NCBI GenBank assembly: GCA_026415155.1
Contig: JAOAHQ010000025.1
Coordinates: forward strand, 1 to 64,000
Direction: 5' to 3'
Length of the DNA: 64,000 nucleotides
Source: Rhodocyclaceae bacterium
GTDB taxonomy: Bacteria > Pseudomonadota > Gammaproteobacteria > Burkholderiales > Rhodocyclaceae
Positions 19,383-29,064 of this stretch are shown piece after piece. Position 1 is the first letter of the stretch, and each line of letters starts with the position of its first letter. Below the pieces are notes generated by a model. That model was not told where the DNA came from. It searched no databases and worked only from the letters and a program-made list of their open reading frames with translations. The position numbers were made by a program, and so were the translations under genes.

Positions 19383-19659
19383 AGTCACCCATATTTCGAG
19401 GCACGGCTTTTGGCTCTTGCTCGGCGACGAAGAGCTGTTCGTGCCGTTTGCCGAGTTCCCCTGGTTTCGCGATGCCACCATCGATCAACTGTGCGACTTC
19501 GAATGGCCCGCGCCGGATCATCTCTATTGGCCTCGGCTCGATATCGATTTGTCCGTCGAATCGATACGCCACCCGGAACGCTTCCCGCTGATTGCCTCGC
19601 CGCCGGTCAACCCTGGACGTGCAGAAGCCTTGTCCGCAGAGCCGGCTTCGCTCACCTAG
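19354..19659 (+). CDS. DUF2442 family protein (second pair)
   Basis: 101 residues with the DUF2442 core GFWLLLGDEELFVPFAEFPWF, then HLYWPRLDIDLSVESIRHPERFP. The ATG lies within the 3' end of the DUF4160 gene, so the two are coupled. A toxin-antitoxin-like role is suggested by the conserved pairing, not by any visible catalytic motif. Confidence 0.85.
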   Translation: MPGTSTLAAEVTHISRHGFWLLLGDEELFVPFAEFPWFRDATIDQLCDFEWPAPDHLYWPRLDIDLSVESIRHPERFPLIASPPVNPGRAEALSAEPASLT

Positions 19660-19704
19660 GCTTCGACGATAGAATCCAAACGAATCCGCTTCACGGTCGA
19701 CATC

Positions 19705-20040
19705 ATGCGCTCCCTCATCCTCCCCTTGTGCTTTGCCGTCATCCTGCCCGTCTCTGCGCAGACCCCTCCTAAGCTCGAGCCGCTGCCCGAGCCGCCCCCG
19801 CCGCCGCCTGGCTTCATCGATGCGCCTGAAGAACCGCAGGTGACGATCCGCAAGCGCGGCGAGGATCGCGTCGAGGAATACCGCTTGAACGGCAAGCTCT
19901 ACATGATCAAGGTCACCCCCGCCCACGGCACGCCTTACTACCTCGTCGACCCGAAGGGGGATGGCGGTTTCGTGCGCGAGGATTTGCACACCGGCGACAA
20001 GCCGCTCTCCGTGCCCTTGTGGGTCATCAAGACCTTCTGA
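19705..20040 (+). CDS. DUF2782 family protein (exported)
   Basis: 111 residues with a signal peptide (about 1 to 18, ending VSA), a proline-rich spacer, and the DUF2782 domain (PQVTIRKRGEDRVEEYRLNG, then MIKVTPAHGTPYYLVD). It is common in betaproteobacteria next to polA and a BPSS1780-type membrane protein, as here. Function is unknown. A candidate -10 TAGAAT lies at 19670. Confidence 0.87.
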   Translation: MRSLILPLCFAVILPVSAQTPPKLEPLPEPPPPPPGFIDAPEEPQVTIRKRGEDRVEEYRLNGKLYMIKVTPAHGTPYYLVDPKGDGGFVREDLHTGDKPLSVPLWVIKTF

Positions 20041-20047
20041 CCTCATC

Positions 20048-20860
20048 ATGCAAGCGCGCCAATTGCCGGCCGAGCGCGGCGCGTTCTGGCTCCTCGAAGG
20101 CGTGCGGCTCTTTCGCCGCAACCCGCCCCTGATCAGCGCGCTCACCCTCGCCTACCTGCTCATCTTGCAGCTTCTTGCCGTGCTCTTGCCCGGCCTCGGG
20201 CCGATTCTGCTGCCGCTCATCCTGCCCGCGCTGACGCTCATCGTCGCCAACGGCTGCCGGCTCGTCGATCTGAACCGCCCGCCGACCAAGGCCGGCCTCT
20301 TGCATGGCCTTTCCGGCAACGGGCCAGCCATGCTGCGCTTGGGCGGCCTGCAGCTTTTGGGCGCCGTCTTGCTATTGCTCCTCAACATGGCCTTAGGCGA
20401 TGGCAACGATCCCTTTGCCGCGATGGAGCAAGCCGCCAACCCGCCGAATCTCGGCGGCGGCGAGACGCCGCCAGCCGATCCGGCGGCCGAGGCGGCGATG
20501 CTCGGCGCGCTGGCGCGCCTCTTACTGCTCGCCTCGCCGCTCATCATCGCCTTCTGGTTTGCGCCCTTCCTCGTCGGCTGGGAGCGCGTCCCGCCCGTCA
20601 AGGCGCTCTTCTTCAGCACCGTGGCAAGCTTGCGCAACTGGCGCGCGATGCTTTTCTTCGGCCTCGCCACGCTGTTTTTCGCCGCCATCGTGCCTGGCTT
20701 CATCCTCATCGTGCTCGGCCAGCTCTCCGGCATGGCGCTGTCGGCCGCCTTCATCGCACTGCGCCTCATCCTCGTCTTCTTCGTCGCGCCGGTGCTCACG
20801 GCGAGCATCTACGTGAGCTACCGCGACATCTTCCAGCGCAGCGTCGATGAAAGCGCCTGA
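20048..20860 (+). CDS. BPSS1780 family membrane protein
   Basis: 270 residues with about five or six hydrophobic helices (ALTLAYLLILQLLAVLLPGL, LGAVLLLLLNMAL, LLLLASPLIIAFWFAPFLVGW, and further ones). The N-terminal WLLEGVRLFRRNP and the conserved FAPFLV are typical of the family, which is confined mostly to betaproteobacteria and uncharacterised. An Ala/Pro-rich cytoplasmic or periplasmic loop lies at about 130 to 160. It starts 7 bp after DUF2782 and overlaps nadD by 14 bp, forming one transcription unit. Confidence 0.85.
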   Translation: MQARQLPAERGAFWLLEGVRLFRRNPPLISALTLAYLLILQLLAVLLPGLGPILLPLILPALTLIVANGCRLVDLNRPPTKAGLLHGLSGNGPAMLRLGGLQLLGAVLLLLLNMALGDGNDPFAAMEQAANPPNLGGGETPPADPAAEAAMLGALARLLLLASPLIIAFWFAPFLVGWERVPPVKALFFSTVASLRNWRAMLFFGLATLFFAAIVPGFILIVLGQLSGMALSAAFIALRLILVFFVAPVLTASIYVSYRDIFQRSVDESA

Positions 20861-21503
20861 CGGGGCGATCGGCATCCTCGGCGGCACCTTCGACCCCGTG
20901 CATCGCGCCCATCTCGCGCTCGCACGAGCGGCGCTCGAAAAGCTCGGACTCGCCCAGGTGCGTTGGATCCCCGCCGGCTGCCCCTGGCACCGCGGCACGC
21001 CAGCCGCCTCGAGCGCCGATCGCCTCGCGATGGTGAAGGCCGCGATCCAGGAGGAGCCGCGCTTCGTGCTCGATGAATGCGAAGCGAAAAGCGGCGCGCC
21101 GGGCTATAGCGTCGTAACCCTCGAGCGCCTGCGCGAGGAACTCGGCCCGGCGCGGCCCATCGTGCTCTTGATGGGCGCCGATGCCTTCTTGGGGCTACCT
21201 CGCTGGCATCGCTGGCGCGAGCTCTTCGAGCTTGCCCACCTTGCGGTGGCCACGCGGCCGGGCTTTCCGCTCGAGGCGCTCACCTCGCCGCTCGCCGAAG
21301 CATTCGCCCGGCGCCGTCTGGCGAGCGCCGACTTTTCGGCCCCAGCAGGCGGCATCTATCCCTTCGAGCTCGTCGCCGGCACGGTCTCGGCCACCGAGGT
21401 GCGCGAGAAGATCGCCGCCGGCGCGAGCGACGCAGAACTCCTTCGCTTGCTCACGCCGCCGGTGCTCGACTATATTCGCGCGCACCAGCTCTATCGCGCC
21501 TGA
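20847..21503 (+). CDS. nadD: Nicotinate-nucleotide adenylyltransferase
   Basis: 218 residues. The nucleotidyltransferase motif [12 protein letters not shown] is at the N-terminus, and [12 protein letters not shown] near the C-terminus corresponds to the ISSTxIR motif. It makes NaAD from NaMN and ATP in NAD synthesis. It overlaps the upstream membrane protein gene and is followed by rsfS, rlmH, maf and rng, a standard betaproteobacterial order. A repeat copy lies within it without disturbing the frame. Confidence 0.96.
   Translation: MKAPDGAIGILGGTFDPVHRAHLALARAALEKLGLAQVRWIPAGCPWHRGTPAASSADRLAMVKAAIQEEPRFVLDECEAKSGAPGYSVVTLERLREELGPARPIVLLMGADAFLGLPRWHRWRELFELAHLAVATRPGFPLEALTSPLAEAFARRRLASADFSAPAGGIYPFELVAGTVSATEVREKIAAGASDAELLRLLTPPVLDYIRAHQLYRA
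21312..21335 (+). repeat. Dispersed 24 bp repeat, copy 4 (in nadD)
   Basis: Three mismatches to consensus. Unlike the other coding copies it is read in a different frame (RRLASADF). It may be a chance resemblance or a frame-shifted copy; confidence is lower. Confidence 0.5.
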
Positions 21504-21506
21504 TCC

Positions 21507-21857
21507 ATGCATATCCGCACCCTCGAACGCCTCGTCGTCACCGCCCTCGAAGACATCAAAGGCAAGGACATCGTCGTCATCAACACGCGCAAGCTCTCCG
21601 ACCTCTTCGCGCGGCTTGTCATCGCCACGGGCGATTCGAGCCGGCAAGTGCGGGCATTGGCCAGAAACGTCGAGGAAAAGGTGCGCGAAGCGGGCGGCAC
21701 GGTGCTCGGCATCGAAGGCGAGGAGGTCGGCGAATGGGTGCTCGTCGATTGCGGCGAACTCGTCTGCCACGTCATGCAGCCGAAGGTGCGCGCCTACTAC
21801 GACCTCGAATCGCTCTGGCAGGGCAACCCCAAGCGCACGGCGGCGCGTGCGCCGTGA
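21507..21857 (+). CDS. rsfS: Ribosomal silencing factor RsfS
   Basis: 116 residues with the RsfS/Iojap domain: [19 protein letters not shown] at the N-terminus, then FVIATG-like [15 protein letters not shown], and [14 protein letters not shown]. It binds uL14 on the large subunit and blocks subunit joining during nutrient limitation. It starts 3 bp after nadD and overlaps rlmH by 4 bp (GTGA). Confidence 0.96.
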   Translation: MHIRTLERLVVTALEDIKGKDIVVINTRKLSDLFARLVIATGDSSRQVRALARNVEEKVREAGGTVLGIEGEEVGEWVLVDCGELVCHVMQPKVRAYYDLESLWQGNPKRTAARAP

Positions 21858-22324
21858 GGCTCGTCGTGCTCGCCGTCGGCACGCGCCTGCCGCAATGGAT
21901 GGATGAAGGCTTCGCCGACTACGCGCGGCGCATGCCACCCCATCTGCCGCTCGAGCTCATCGAGCTCCGCCCCGAGCCGCGCCAGGCGGGCAAGCCCGTC
22001 GCCGCACTGCTGGCGGCGGAGGCCAAGCGCATCGAAGCAGCCTTGCCCGCACGCTGCCGGCGCGTCGTGCTCGATGAGCGCGGTGAGGCGCTCGATACGC
22101 GCTCGCTCGCCGAGCGGCTCGAGCGCTGGGAAATGGCCGGCGAGGACGTCGCGCTGATCATCGGCGGGCCCGATGGCCTCGACCCCGGCCTCAAGCGATC
22201 CGCTCACGAGACGCTGCGCCTGTCGTCCCTCACCTTGCCGCATGGCCTCGCGCGCGTCGTGCTCGCCGAAGCGCTCTATCGCGCGCATTCGCTGCGGGCG
22301 GGCCATCCCTATCATCGGGAGTGA
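21854..22324 (+). CDS. rlmH: 23S rRNA pseudouridine-1915 N3-methyltransferase
   Basis: 156 residues, normal for the SPOUT methyltransferase RlmH. The SAM-binding knot shows as [46 protein letters not shown] (read in parts), ending in GHPYHRE. It starts with GTG overlapping the rsfS stop. Confidence 0.95.
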   Translation: MRLVVLAVGTRLPQWMDEGFADYARRMPPHLPLELIELRPEPRQAGKPVAALLAAEAKRIEAALPARCRRVVLDERGEALDTRSLAERLERWEMAGEDVALIIGGPDGLDPGLKRSAHETLRLSSLTLPHGLARVVLAEALYRAHSLRAGHPYHRE

Positions 22325-22326
22325 GG

Positions 22327-22935
22327 ATGGAGCCGCGCATCTATCTCGCCTCGCAAAGCCCGCGCCGCCGCGAGCTCTTGGCCCAGATCGGCGTGCGCTT
22401 CGATCTCTTGCTTTTTCGCGGCGGGGCGCGCGCCGACCCGGAGACCGATGAAACGCCACTTGCCGGCGAGGCGCCAGCGGCCTATGCCTTGCGCGTCGCC
22501 GCGGCCAAGGCGGCGCATGGCGCGCGGCTGCTCGAATGGCGCCGGCTGCCTACGCGGCCGGTGCTCTCGGCCGACACCACGCTCGATCTCGATGGCGAGA
22601 TCATCGGCAAGCCGCGGGATGATGCCGAGGCGATGGCGATCCTTGCGCGCCTCTCCGGAAGAACCCACCGCGTGCTGACCGCGATCGCCATCGCCCAGGC
22701 GGGCCGGCTGGAGACGCGGCTTTCGGTGAGCGAGGTGCGTTTTCGGCCGCTTGCCGAGGTTGAGATTCGCCGTTACGTCGCCACCGGCGAGCCGCACGAC
22801 AAGGCCGGCGCCTATGGCCTGCAGGGGCGGGCGGCGATGTTCATCGAGGAAGTGCGTGGCAGCCCCTCGGGCATCGTCGGCTTGCCGCTGTGCGAAACCG
22901 TCCTGTTGCTGAGGGAATTCGGTTATCCGGCATGA
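22327..22935 (+). CDS. Maf family nucleoside triphosphate pyrophosphatase
   Basis: 202 residues. The Maf motif LASQSPRRRELLAQIGVRFD is at the N-terminus, with SADTT in the middle and DKAGAYGLQG near the end. These enzymes hydrolyse non-canonical nucleoside triphosphates. The ATG is preferred over a GTG two codons upstream because GGGAG lies 5 bases before it. The stop overlaps the rng start (ATGA). Confidence 0.94.
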   Translation: MEPRIYLASQSPRRRELLAQIGVRFDLLLFRGGARADPETDETPLAGEAPAAYALRVAAAKAAHGARLLEWRRLPTRPVLSADTTLDLDGEIIGKPRDDAEAMAILARLSGRTHRVLTAIAIAQAGRLETRLSVSEVRFRPLAEVEIRRYVATGEPHDKAGAYGLQGRAAMFIEEVRGSPSGIVGLPLCETVLLLREFGYPA

Positions 22936-24386
22936 ACGAGGAATTCCTCATCAACTGCACGCCGCAGGAGACGCGCGTCGCGCTGATGCAGCAAGGCACC
23001 GTGCAGGAACTCCATATCGAGCGCACCGGCGGGCGCGGCATCGTCGGCAACATCTATCTCGGCCGCGTCGTGCGCGTCTTGCCCGGCATGCAGTCGGCCT
23101 TCGTCGAGGTTGGCCTCGAGCGCACCGCCTTCCTGCATGTGGCCGACATCTGGAGCGAGAAGAACGGCGAGCGCAGCGGCCGCCCGATCGAGCGCCTCAT
23201 CAACGAGGGCGAGACGCTGATGGTGCAAGTCCTCAAAGACCCGATCGGCAGCAAGGGCGCGCGGCTCACGACGCAGATCTCGCTCGCCGGCCGCTTGCTC
23301 GTCTATCTTCCCCAGGAGCGGCACATCGGCATCTCGCAGAAGATCGAGGACGAAGAAGGCCGCGAGCAGCTCCGGGAGCGCATCCAGAAACTCCTGCCGC
23401 CCGAGGCGGCCGGCGGCTACATCGTGCGCACGATGGCGGAAAACGCATCCGACGCGGAACTTGCCGCCGACATCGGCTATCTCGCGCGGCTGTGGCAGGA
23501 AATCCGCCATCGCGCACAAAATCTCACTGCGCCGGCGCTCTTGCATCGCGATCTCGATCTTGCCCAGCGCGTGCTGCGCGATCTCGCTGGCCCCGAGACG
23601 ACGCGCATCCTCGTCGATTCGCGCGAGAACTACCAAAAGCTCGTCGCCTTCGCGCAGGAATACATGCCGCAACTTGCACCCTTGCTCTCGCACTACACGG
23701 GAGAGCGGCCGCTCTTCGACCTCTACGCCGTCGAGGACGAAATCGAGAAGGCGCTCGCGCGGCGCGTCGATCTCAAGTCGGGCGGCTATCTGATCATCGA
23801 CCAGACCGAGGCGATGACGACGATCGACGTCAATACCGGCGCCTATGTCGGCGCGCGCAACTTCGACGACACGATCTTCAAGACCAATCTCGAAGCCGCG
23901 CAGACCATCGCGCGCCAGCTGCGCCTGCGCAACTTGGGCGGCATCATCATCGTCGATTTCATCGACATGGCGTCATCCGAGCACAAGGCCGCCGTGCTCG
24001 CCGAGCTCAACAAGGCGCTCGCGCGTGATCACACGCGCATCTCGGTCAATGGCTTCACCCAGCTCGGCCTCGTGGAACTCACCCGAAAGCGCACGCGCGA
24101 ATCGCTCGCGCAGATCCTTTGCGAACCCTGCCCCGCCTGCGGCGGCCGCGGTGTCGTCAAGACCGCGCAGACCGTCGCCTATGAGATCCTGCGCGAACTC
24201 CTGCGCGAGGCGCGCCAGTTCGACGCGCGCGAGATGCGCGTGCTCGCATCTCCAGCCGTCATCGATCTCTTCCTCGACGAGGAATCGCAAGCGGTGGCGA
24301 TGCTCTCCGACTTTATCGGCCGCACGATCTCGCTGCAGGCCGAGCCGAGCTACCACCAGGAGCAATACGACATCGTGTTGTTGTGA
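22932..24386 (+). CDS. rng: Ribonuclease G
   Basis: 484 residues. An S1-like domain at the N-terminus includes GNIYLGRVVRVLPGMQSAFV. The catalytic core has MTTIDVNTGAYVG and IIIVDFIDM, with the metal-ligating aspartates. The Zn-link region shows CEPCPACGGRG. The length and missing C-terminal scaffold make it RNase G and not RNase E. It processes the 16S rRNA 5' end and degrades some mRNAs. It is the last gene of the nadD cluster. Confidence 0.96.
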   Translation: MNEEFLINCTPQETRVALMQQGTVQELHIERTGGRGIVGNIYLGRVVRVLPGMQSAFVEVGLERTAFLHVADIWSEKNGERSGRPIERLINEGETLMVQVLKDPIGSKGARLTTQISLAGRLLVYLPQERHIGISQKIEDEEGREQLRERIQKLLPPEAAGGYIVRTMAENASDAELAADIGYLARLWQEIRHRAQNLTAPALLHRDLDLAQRVLRDLAGPETTRILVDSRENYQKLVAFAQEYMPQLAPLLSHYTGERPLFDLYAVEDEIEKALARRVDLKSGGYLIIDQTEAMTTIDVNTGAYVGARNFDDTIFKTNLEAAQTIARQLRLRNLGGIIIVDFIDMASSEHKAAVLAELNKALARDHTRISVNGFTQLGLVELTRKRTRESLAQILCEPCPACGGRGVVKTAQTVAYEILRELLREARQFDAREMRVLASPAVIDLFLDEESQAVAMLSDFIGRTISLQAEPSYHQEQYDIVLL

Positions 24387-24504
24387 CGACTAGCGCAGGC
24401 CTCTTTGGCCCTCCGCCACAAATTCTCCTTGCGATTCGTAGCGTTATCCATTAAGTTGCGCACTGATCCAGCGAGCCAAAAAGGCTCTTAAAAGGGGTTG
24501 AGGC

Positions 24505-26169
24505 ATGAAATCGCGCACTTTTGCCGTCGGCGTATGGCTCAGTTTTGCGCTCACGGCTGCACAGGTCAGCGCCCAGGGGCAGACCTTCGACATCCAGCGT
24601 TTCGACATCCAAGGCGGCCAGCTCTTGCCCGCCGCCGAGCTCGAGGCCATCGTCGCGCCCTATACCGGCAAGGGGCGCAATTACGGTGATGTCCAAAAGG
24701 CGCTCGAAGCGCTCGAGCGCGCCTATCGGGCGCGCGGCTATGGGGCCGTCAATGTGCATGTGCCGGAGCAGGAGATCACGAGCGGTGTCGTGCGCCTCGT
24801 GATCATCGAGGCGAAGCTCGGCAAGGTCTCCATCGAGGGCAATGCCCATTTCGATGCCGAGAACATCCGCGCCGCGCTGCCCCATCTCAAGGAAGGCGCC
24901 TCGCCAAACCTGCGCGAGATTTCCGAAAACGTCCAGCTTGCCAACGAAAACCCCGCCCGGCGCTTGGAGGTCGTGCTCGCGACGAGCGAGACGGAAGGCG
25001 AGATCGATGCCAAGATCCGCGTCACGGAAGAGAAGCCCCAGCGCTTCTTCGTCACGCTCGACAACACCGGCACGAAAGAAACTGGCCGGCACCGCTTGGG
25101 CGTTGCCTATCAGGATGCCAATCTCGCCGGCCGCGACGAGGTGCTCACGCTCGCCTACACGGGTTCGCCCGATGTCTGGCTCGGCCACCCCGACGACGTC
25201 AAGGTGGATATCTACAGCCTCGCCTTCCGCAAGCCCTTCTATGGCCTGGGCGACAGCCTCGATGTCATCTACGGCAACTCGAACGTCAATGTCCCCTCGG
25301 TGCAGGCCACCGGCTTTGGCCTCACCGGCAAGGGCGAGGTGCTCGCCCTGCGCTGGAACCATCACTTCCCGCGCCGCGGCGAATACAGCGGGCGGCTCGT
25401 CTTCGGCTACGACTACAAGCATCTCAACACGCGCTGCAAGAACCCGGTGACCGGCAGCGATTTTTCGATCGACCCGCCCACACCGCCCAACGCAAGCTGC
25501 GTGCCCTACACGGTGCAGCCCGTCTCGGCGACTTATTCGGGCCAGTTCGAAAGCCTCGAGTGGCAGGCAAGCTACCAGCTGGGGCTTGCCGTCAATCTCT
25601 TTCCCTCCGGCACGCGCTACACAGGGGCGGCCGGCACCGTGGTGGCCGATAAGACGGACCATTACAGCTTCATCACCGGCCGGCCCGTGTCGGATCGCTT
25701 CACCGCCTTGCGCTTGGGCGGCAGCCTCGCGCGGCGCGCCTCGGGCTGGCTCCTGCGCGCGGCCGTCACGGGCCAGCATGCCGAATCCGCCCTGCCGCCC
25801 GCCGAGCAGCTGGGGCTGGCCGGCTCTACGGCCGTGCGCGGCTTCAAGGAGCGCGCCGTGGCGACCGACACGGGCCTCATCGCCAACTTCGAGGCCTACA
25901 CGCCGAACCTCGCCGAGGCCCTCGGCGCGCCGGGCAACCTGCATGGCCTCGCCTTCCTCGACGTCGCCCGCGGCCGCAACGTCGGCGCCGGCAATGCGGC
26001 CTTGACGAGCGAGAGCCTCGCCGCCGCAGGCGTGGGGCTGCGCTACAGCCTGAGAAAAGATGTGAGCTTCAGCCTCGACGTCGCCCAGATCATCGAACCC
26101 GGCCCGGCCAACCTCACCGACAGGCGCGGGGACTGGCTCGGCCATTTCAAACTGACCCTCGGCTTTTGA
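24505..26169 (+). CDS. Two-partner secretion transporter (TpsB, ShlB/FhaC family)
   Basis: 554 residues. A signal peptide (about 1 to 24, ending VSAQ) is followed by POTRA domains (about 28 to 180; FDIQRFDIQGGQLLP, EAKLGKVSIEGNAHF) and a C-terminal beta barrel. The conserved VRGFKE motif of the Omp85/TpsB superfamily lies at about residue 450. It secretes the TpsA protein encoded 10 bp downstream. Upstream, GAGCC-AAAAA-GGCTC (24473 to 24487) followed by TTAAAA may be a weak terminator for rng. Confidence 0.93.
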   Translation: MKSRTFAVGVWLSFALTAAQVSAQGQTFDIQRFDIQGGQLLPAAELEAIVAPYTGKGRNYGDVQKALEALERAYRARGYGAVNVHVPEQEITSGVVRLVIIEAKLGKVSIEGNAHFDAENIRAALPHLKEGASPNLREISENVQLANENPARRLEVVLATSETEGEIDAKIRVTEEKPQRFFVTLDNTGTKETGRHRLGVAYQDANLAGRDEVLTLAYTGSPDVWLGHPDDVKVDIYSLAFRKPFYGLGDSLDVIYGNSNVNVPSVQATGFGLTGKGEVLALRWNHHFPRRGEYSGRLVFGYDYKHLNTRCKNPVTGSDFSIDPPTPPNASCVPYTVQPVSATYSGQFESLEWQASYQLGLAVNLFPSGTRYTGAAGTVVADKTDHYSFITGRPVSDRFTALRLGGSLARRASGWLLRAAVTGQHAESALPPAEQLGLAGSTAVRGFKERAVATDTGLIANFEAYTPNLAEALGAPGNLHGLAFLDVARGRNVGAGNAALTSESLAAAGVGLRYSLRKDVSFSLDVAQIIEPGPANLTDRRGDWLGHFKLTLGF

Positions 26170-26179
26170 GGAGAGCGCC

Positions 26180-29059
26180 ATGCGTCCTCGCCTTCGCCCA
26201 CAGATCATTGCCGCCGCCATTGCCACCTGTTTTGCCGCTGGCGTCCAGGCGCTGCCCACCGCGCCCGTCGTCGCCCATGGCACGGCAAGCTTCGCGCAGA
26301 GCGGCAACGTCCTGTCCGTCACCAACTCGAATGGCGCGATCATCCACTGGCAAAGCTTTGGCATCGGCGCCGGCGAAACCGTCAATTTCATCCAGCCCTC
26401 GGCGAGTTCCGCCGTCTTGAACCAAGTGATTGGTGCCGGCGGCGCGCCCGAGATGAGCCGGATCTACGGCACGCTCACTTCGAATGGCCGCGTCTGGCTT
26501 GTGAACCCGTCAGGCATCCTCATCGGCCCGGGCGCCGTCATCGACACGGCCGGCTTCGTCGCCTCCACCCTGACGGTGCGCGCCGAGGATTTCCTCGCCG
26601 GCCGACTCAGCTTCCAGGCCACGCCGGGCGCAGGCGAGGTCATCAACCAAGGCGAGATCAAGACGCCGCTGGGCGGCTCGGTCTATCTCGTCGGCGCGAA
26701 TGTGACGAACGAAGGCCTCATCCGCACGCCGGGCGGCGAGACGATCCTCGCCGCCGGCCAGACGGTGAATCTCATCGACACCGCCACCCCGGGCGTCAAG
26801 GTCGAGCTCACCGGAGGGGCCGGTAATGCCACCAACCTCGGCCAGATCATGGCTGAAGCCGGCCGCATCGGGATTGCCGGCAGCCTCGTGCGCAATTCCG
26901 GCTTGCTCGATGCTTCGAGCGTCGTCGAGGAAGGCGGCCGCATCTTCCTCAAGGCAAGCCAGGACACCTACGTCGATGGCGCGGGCCGCATCGTCGCTAC
27001 CGGCACCAAGGGCGGTCGGGTCGAAGTCCTCGGCCACCGCGTCGCGGTCATGGATCAGGCCGAGATCGATGCCTCTGGCAAGAACGGCGGCGGCACGATC
27101 CTCGTCGGCGGCGATTACCAAGGCAAGAACCCGGATGTGCAAAACGCTCAAATTACCTACTTCGGCCCCGAGGCGACTTTGCGTGCGAATGCCACCGAAG
27201 TCGGCGCTGGCGGGACGGCGATCGTTTGGGCCGACGACACGACACGCGCCTATGGCCGCATCGAGGCGCGCGGCGGGCCGAACGGCGGCAATGGCGGTAT
27301 CGTCGAAACATCTGGCCACCAATTCCTTGATATCGAAGGTGTGATTGTCGACACCCGCGCCCCGCTGGGCCAGGTCGGCAACTGGCTGCTCGATCCGGGA
27401 TCCATCTGTGTTTATGGTGGAGCCACCAATTGTGGCAACGGTTATAGTTTCTACCAGACAGATACTTCTCTCAACACCAGCCTGACAACCACCAGCGTCA
27501 CATTGCAGACTGACAGTTATGGAAGCGGCGACATCGTTTTCTCGAACGCCACGATCAGCAGCACAGCCTATGGGCTGACACTCTATGCCTACGGCGGCGG
27601 CTCATCGACAGGCAACATCGTCTTCAATAACACGACCCTGAGCCTGGGAGGGTCGCTGACGATGTATGGCGGCTGGGATGGAGGAGTAACAAGCCCTAAT
27701 GTGGTTCCTGATCGTGGTGACATTCTGATGGCGAGTTCTTCGATCACGGCTGTGGGACCCATCTACATGAAAGCCGGCAAGAACATCGCGCTGGACAGGG
27801 TCACAAGCACGACGGGAAATGTGACGATCGATGCCTATCGCCAAATTCTCGACAACAACGGCGGTGCGGTGAACATCACCGCCAATGGCGGAGCCAATGC
27901 CACGATCAGTCTGACGAGCCAGAACGGCTCTCCCAACAACACCATGCTCGCCATCAGCACCGATACCGCTGGCAATTTCGCTAGCTTGACTGCGACGGTC
28001 TCGGGCGGAACGAATGGCGATATTTACATCCGCCATCAGGGCGATGCGCCTGGCTCGGTGTACATGACCAACTCCTACGCCTCTTATGGCGATATTCACT
28101 TCAGAGCCTCCGGCAATATGTCGGCTGGCAGTAATTACAGTTTCTCAACCAATGCCTCTGCCAATAGCTCGGTCTTTCTGGGCGCCGATGGCAATCTGGA
28201 CTATCAGGGGCCGAGCATTAACATTAACAATGTCGACGAAATCGCCTTGTATGCCGGCAACACCTTGACGGTTTCGAGTTCCGTCTCTGCTCCGCAGGTC
28301 TGGCTGGGCGCCGGCTCGCAGGTCATTGTCAATGCCGGCGTCACGTCAACTTCGACAACCTTGGGCATCGCCGCGGGCCTCACCCCAGCGCTGGTCTGGT
28401 CGCTCGTCGGCGACTTCAATGGGCCGCCCATGTCGCTCAGCCAGTTCATCAATCTGCCGACCGGGCTTGCCGGCAACATCACCCTCAATGCGCCGGTGAT
28501 TGCGAGCCAGAGCAGTGTGGGTCTGATGGCGAATGGCAATATCACGCTCAATGGGCCTGCTTATGTCGAGGCGGCCCAGGATGTCTATCTGCAATTGCGC
28601 AGCCCCTCTTCTCGCCTCGAGTTCAACAATCCCACTGCGGTGATGGCCCCGCCCTACATCTGGGCCAAGGCGCCCTCGACGATTTATCTCGACTTTCCGA
28701 ACTTAAGCGGCGGCGGCGTCTATATCAATGGCGTGCCGAGCCTCACCCCCATCAATGGCAGCGGGTTATTTTTCGGCCCCAACAAGACACCCGCTTCACC
28801 TGGCTTTGGCCTCGTGCTCACCTATGGCGCGAGCAACCCGATCATCAATACCGTGACCGAGACGGTCAATCAATCCACCGCCAACGACCCGACGATCTAC
28901 GACGAGCTTCCCGAGCTCGAGACCATTGCCACGCTCGGCTTCGATAGCTCTGACAACACGATCGGCGGCGGTGAGAACGAATTCGCCCAGACCCAGACGA
29001 GCGAAGAGCGAGAAGATACGCGCCTCAAGAAGCGCAAATTCGCCCAGTGCAGAGGATGA
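26180..29059 (+). CDS. Filamentous haemagglutinin-type exoprotein (TpsA)
   Basis: 959 residues. After a signal peptide (to about 30, VQALP) comes the TPS secretion domain with LNQVIGAGGAPEMSRIYG and NPSGILIGPGAVIDTAGF, then beta-helix repeats. WLLDPGSICVYG marks the end of the conserved region at about residue 410. The later half has lower GC and many Asn, Ser and Thr, unlike neighbouring genes. No membrane anchor is obvious. It is likely a surface or released adhesin moved by the upstream TpsB. The stop overlaps an alternative start of the next gene. Confidence 0.92.
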   Translation: MRPRLRPQIIAAAIATCFAAGVQALPTAPVVAHGTASFAQSGNVLSVTNSNGAIIHWQSFGIGAGETVNFIQPSASSAVLNQVIGAGGAPEMSRIYGTLTSNGRVWLVNPSGILIGPGAVIDTAGFVASTLTVRAEDFLAGRLSFQATPGAGEVINQGEIKTPLGGSVYLVGANVTNEGLIRTPGGETILAAGQTVNLIDTATPGVKVELTGGAGNATNLGQIMAEAGRIGIAGSLVRNSGLLDASSVVEEGGRIFLKASQDTYVDGAGRIVATGTKGGRVEVLGHRVAVMDQAEIDASGKNGGGTILVGGDYQGKNPDVQNAQITYFGPEATLRANATEVGAGGTAIVWADDTTRAYGRIEARGGPNGGNGGIVETSGHQFLDIEGVIVDTRAPLGQVGNWLLDPGSICVYGGATNCGNGYSFYQTDTSLNTSLTTTSVTLQTDSYGSGDIVFSNATISSTAYGLTLYAYGGGSSTGNIVFNNTTLSLGGSLTMYGGWDGGVTSPNVVPDRGDILMASSSITAVGPIYMKAGKNIALDRVTSTTGNVTIDAYRQILDNNGGAVNITANGGANATISLTSQNGSPNNTMLAISTDTAGNFASLTATVSGGTNGDIYIRHQGDAPGSVYMTNSYASYGDIHFRASGNMSAGSNYSFSTNASANSSVFLGADGNLDYQGPSININNVDEIALYAGNTLTVSSSVSAPQVWLGAGSQVIVNAGVTSTSTTLGIAAGLTPALVWSLVGDFNGPPMSLSQFINLPTGLAGNITLNAPVIASQSSVGLMANGNITLNGPAYVEAAQDVYLQLRSPSSRLEFNNPTAVMAPPYIWAKAPSTIYLDFPNLSGGGVYINGVPSLTPINGSGLFFGPNKTPASPGFGLVLTYGASNPIINTVTETVNQSTANDPTIYDELPELETIATLGFDSSDNTIGGGENEFAQTQTSEEREDTRLKKRKFAQCRG
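27197..27220 (-). repeat. Dispersed 24 bp repeat, copy 5 (in tpsA)
   Basis: Two mismatches to consensus. It is antisense to the gene and read as EVGAGGTA, just before IVWADDTTRAYG, a region where Gly-rich turns are common in haemagglutinin-type proteins. Confidence 0.65.
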
Positions 29060-29064
29060 GCGCC

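Noticed and set aside
25978..26001. A twelfth copy of the dispersed repeat in tpsB (read as NVGAGNAA)
   Set aside because: Five mismatches, including invariant positions 6 and 22. It may be a decayed copy or a chance Gly/Ala-rich stretch, so it was not counted.
26350..26385. GIGAGETVNF in TpsA as a repeat-derived peptide
   Set aside because: This motif is part of the normal TPS domain (IGAGETVNF-x-QPSASS) and the nucleotide sequence does not follow the consensus closely enough.
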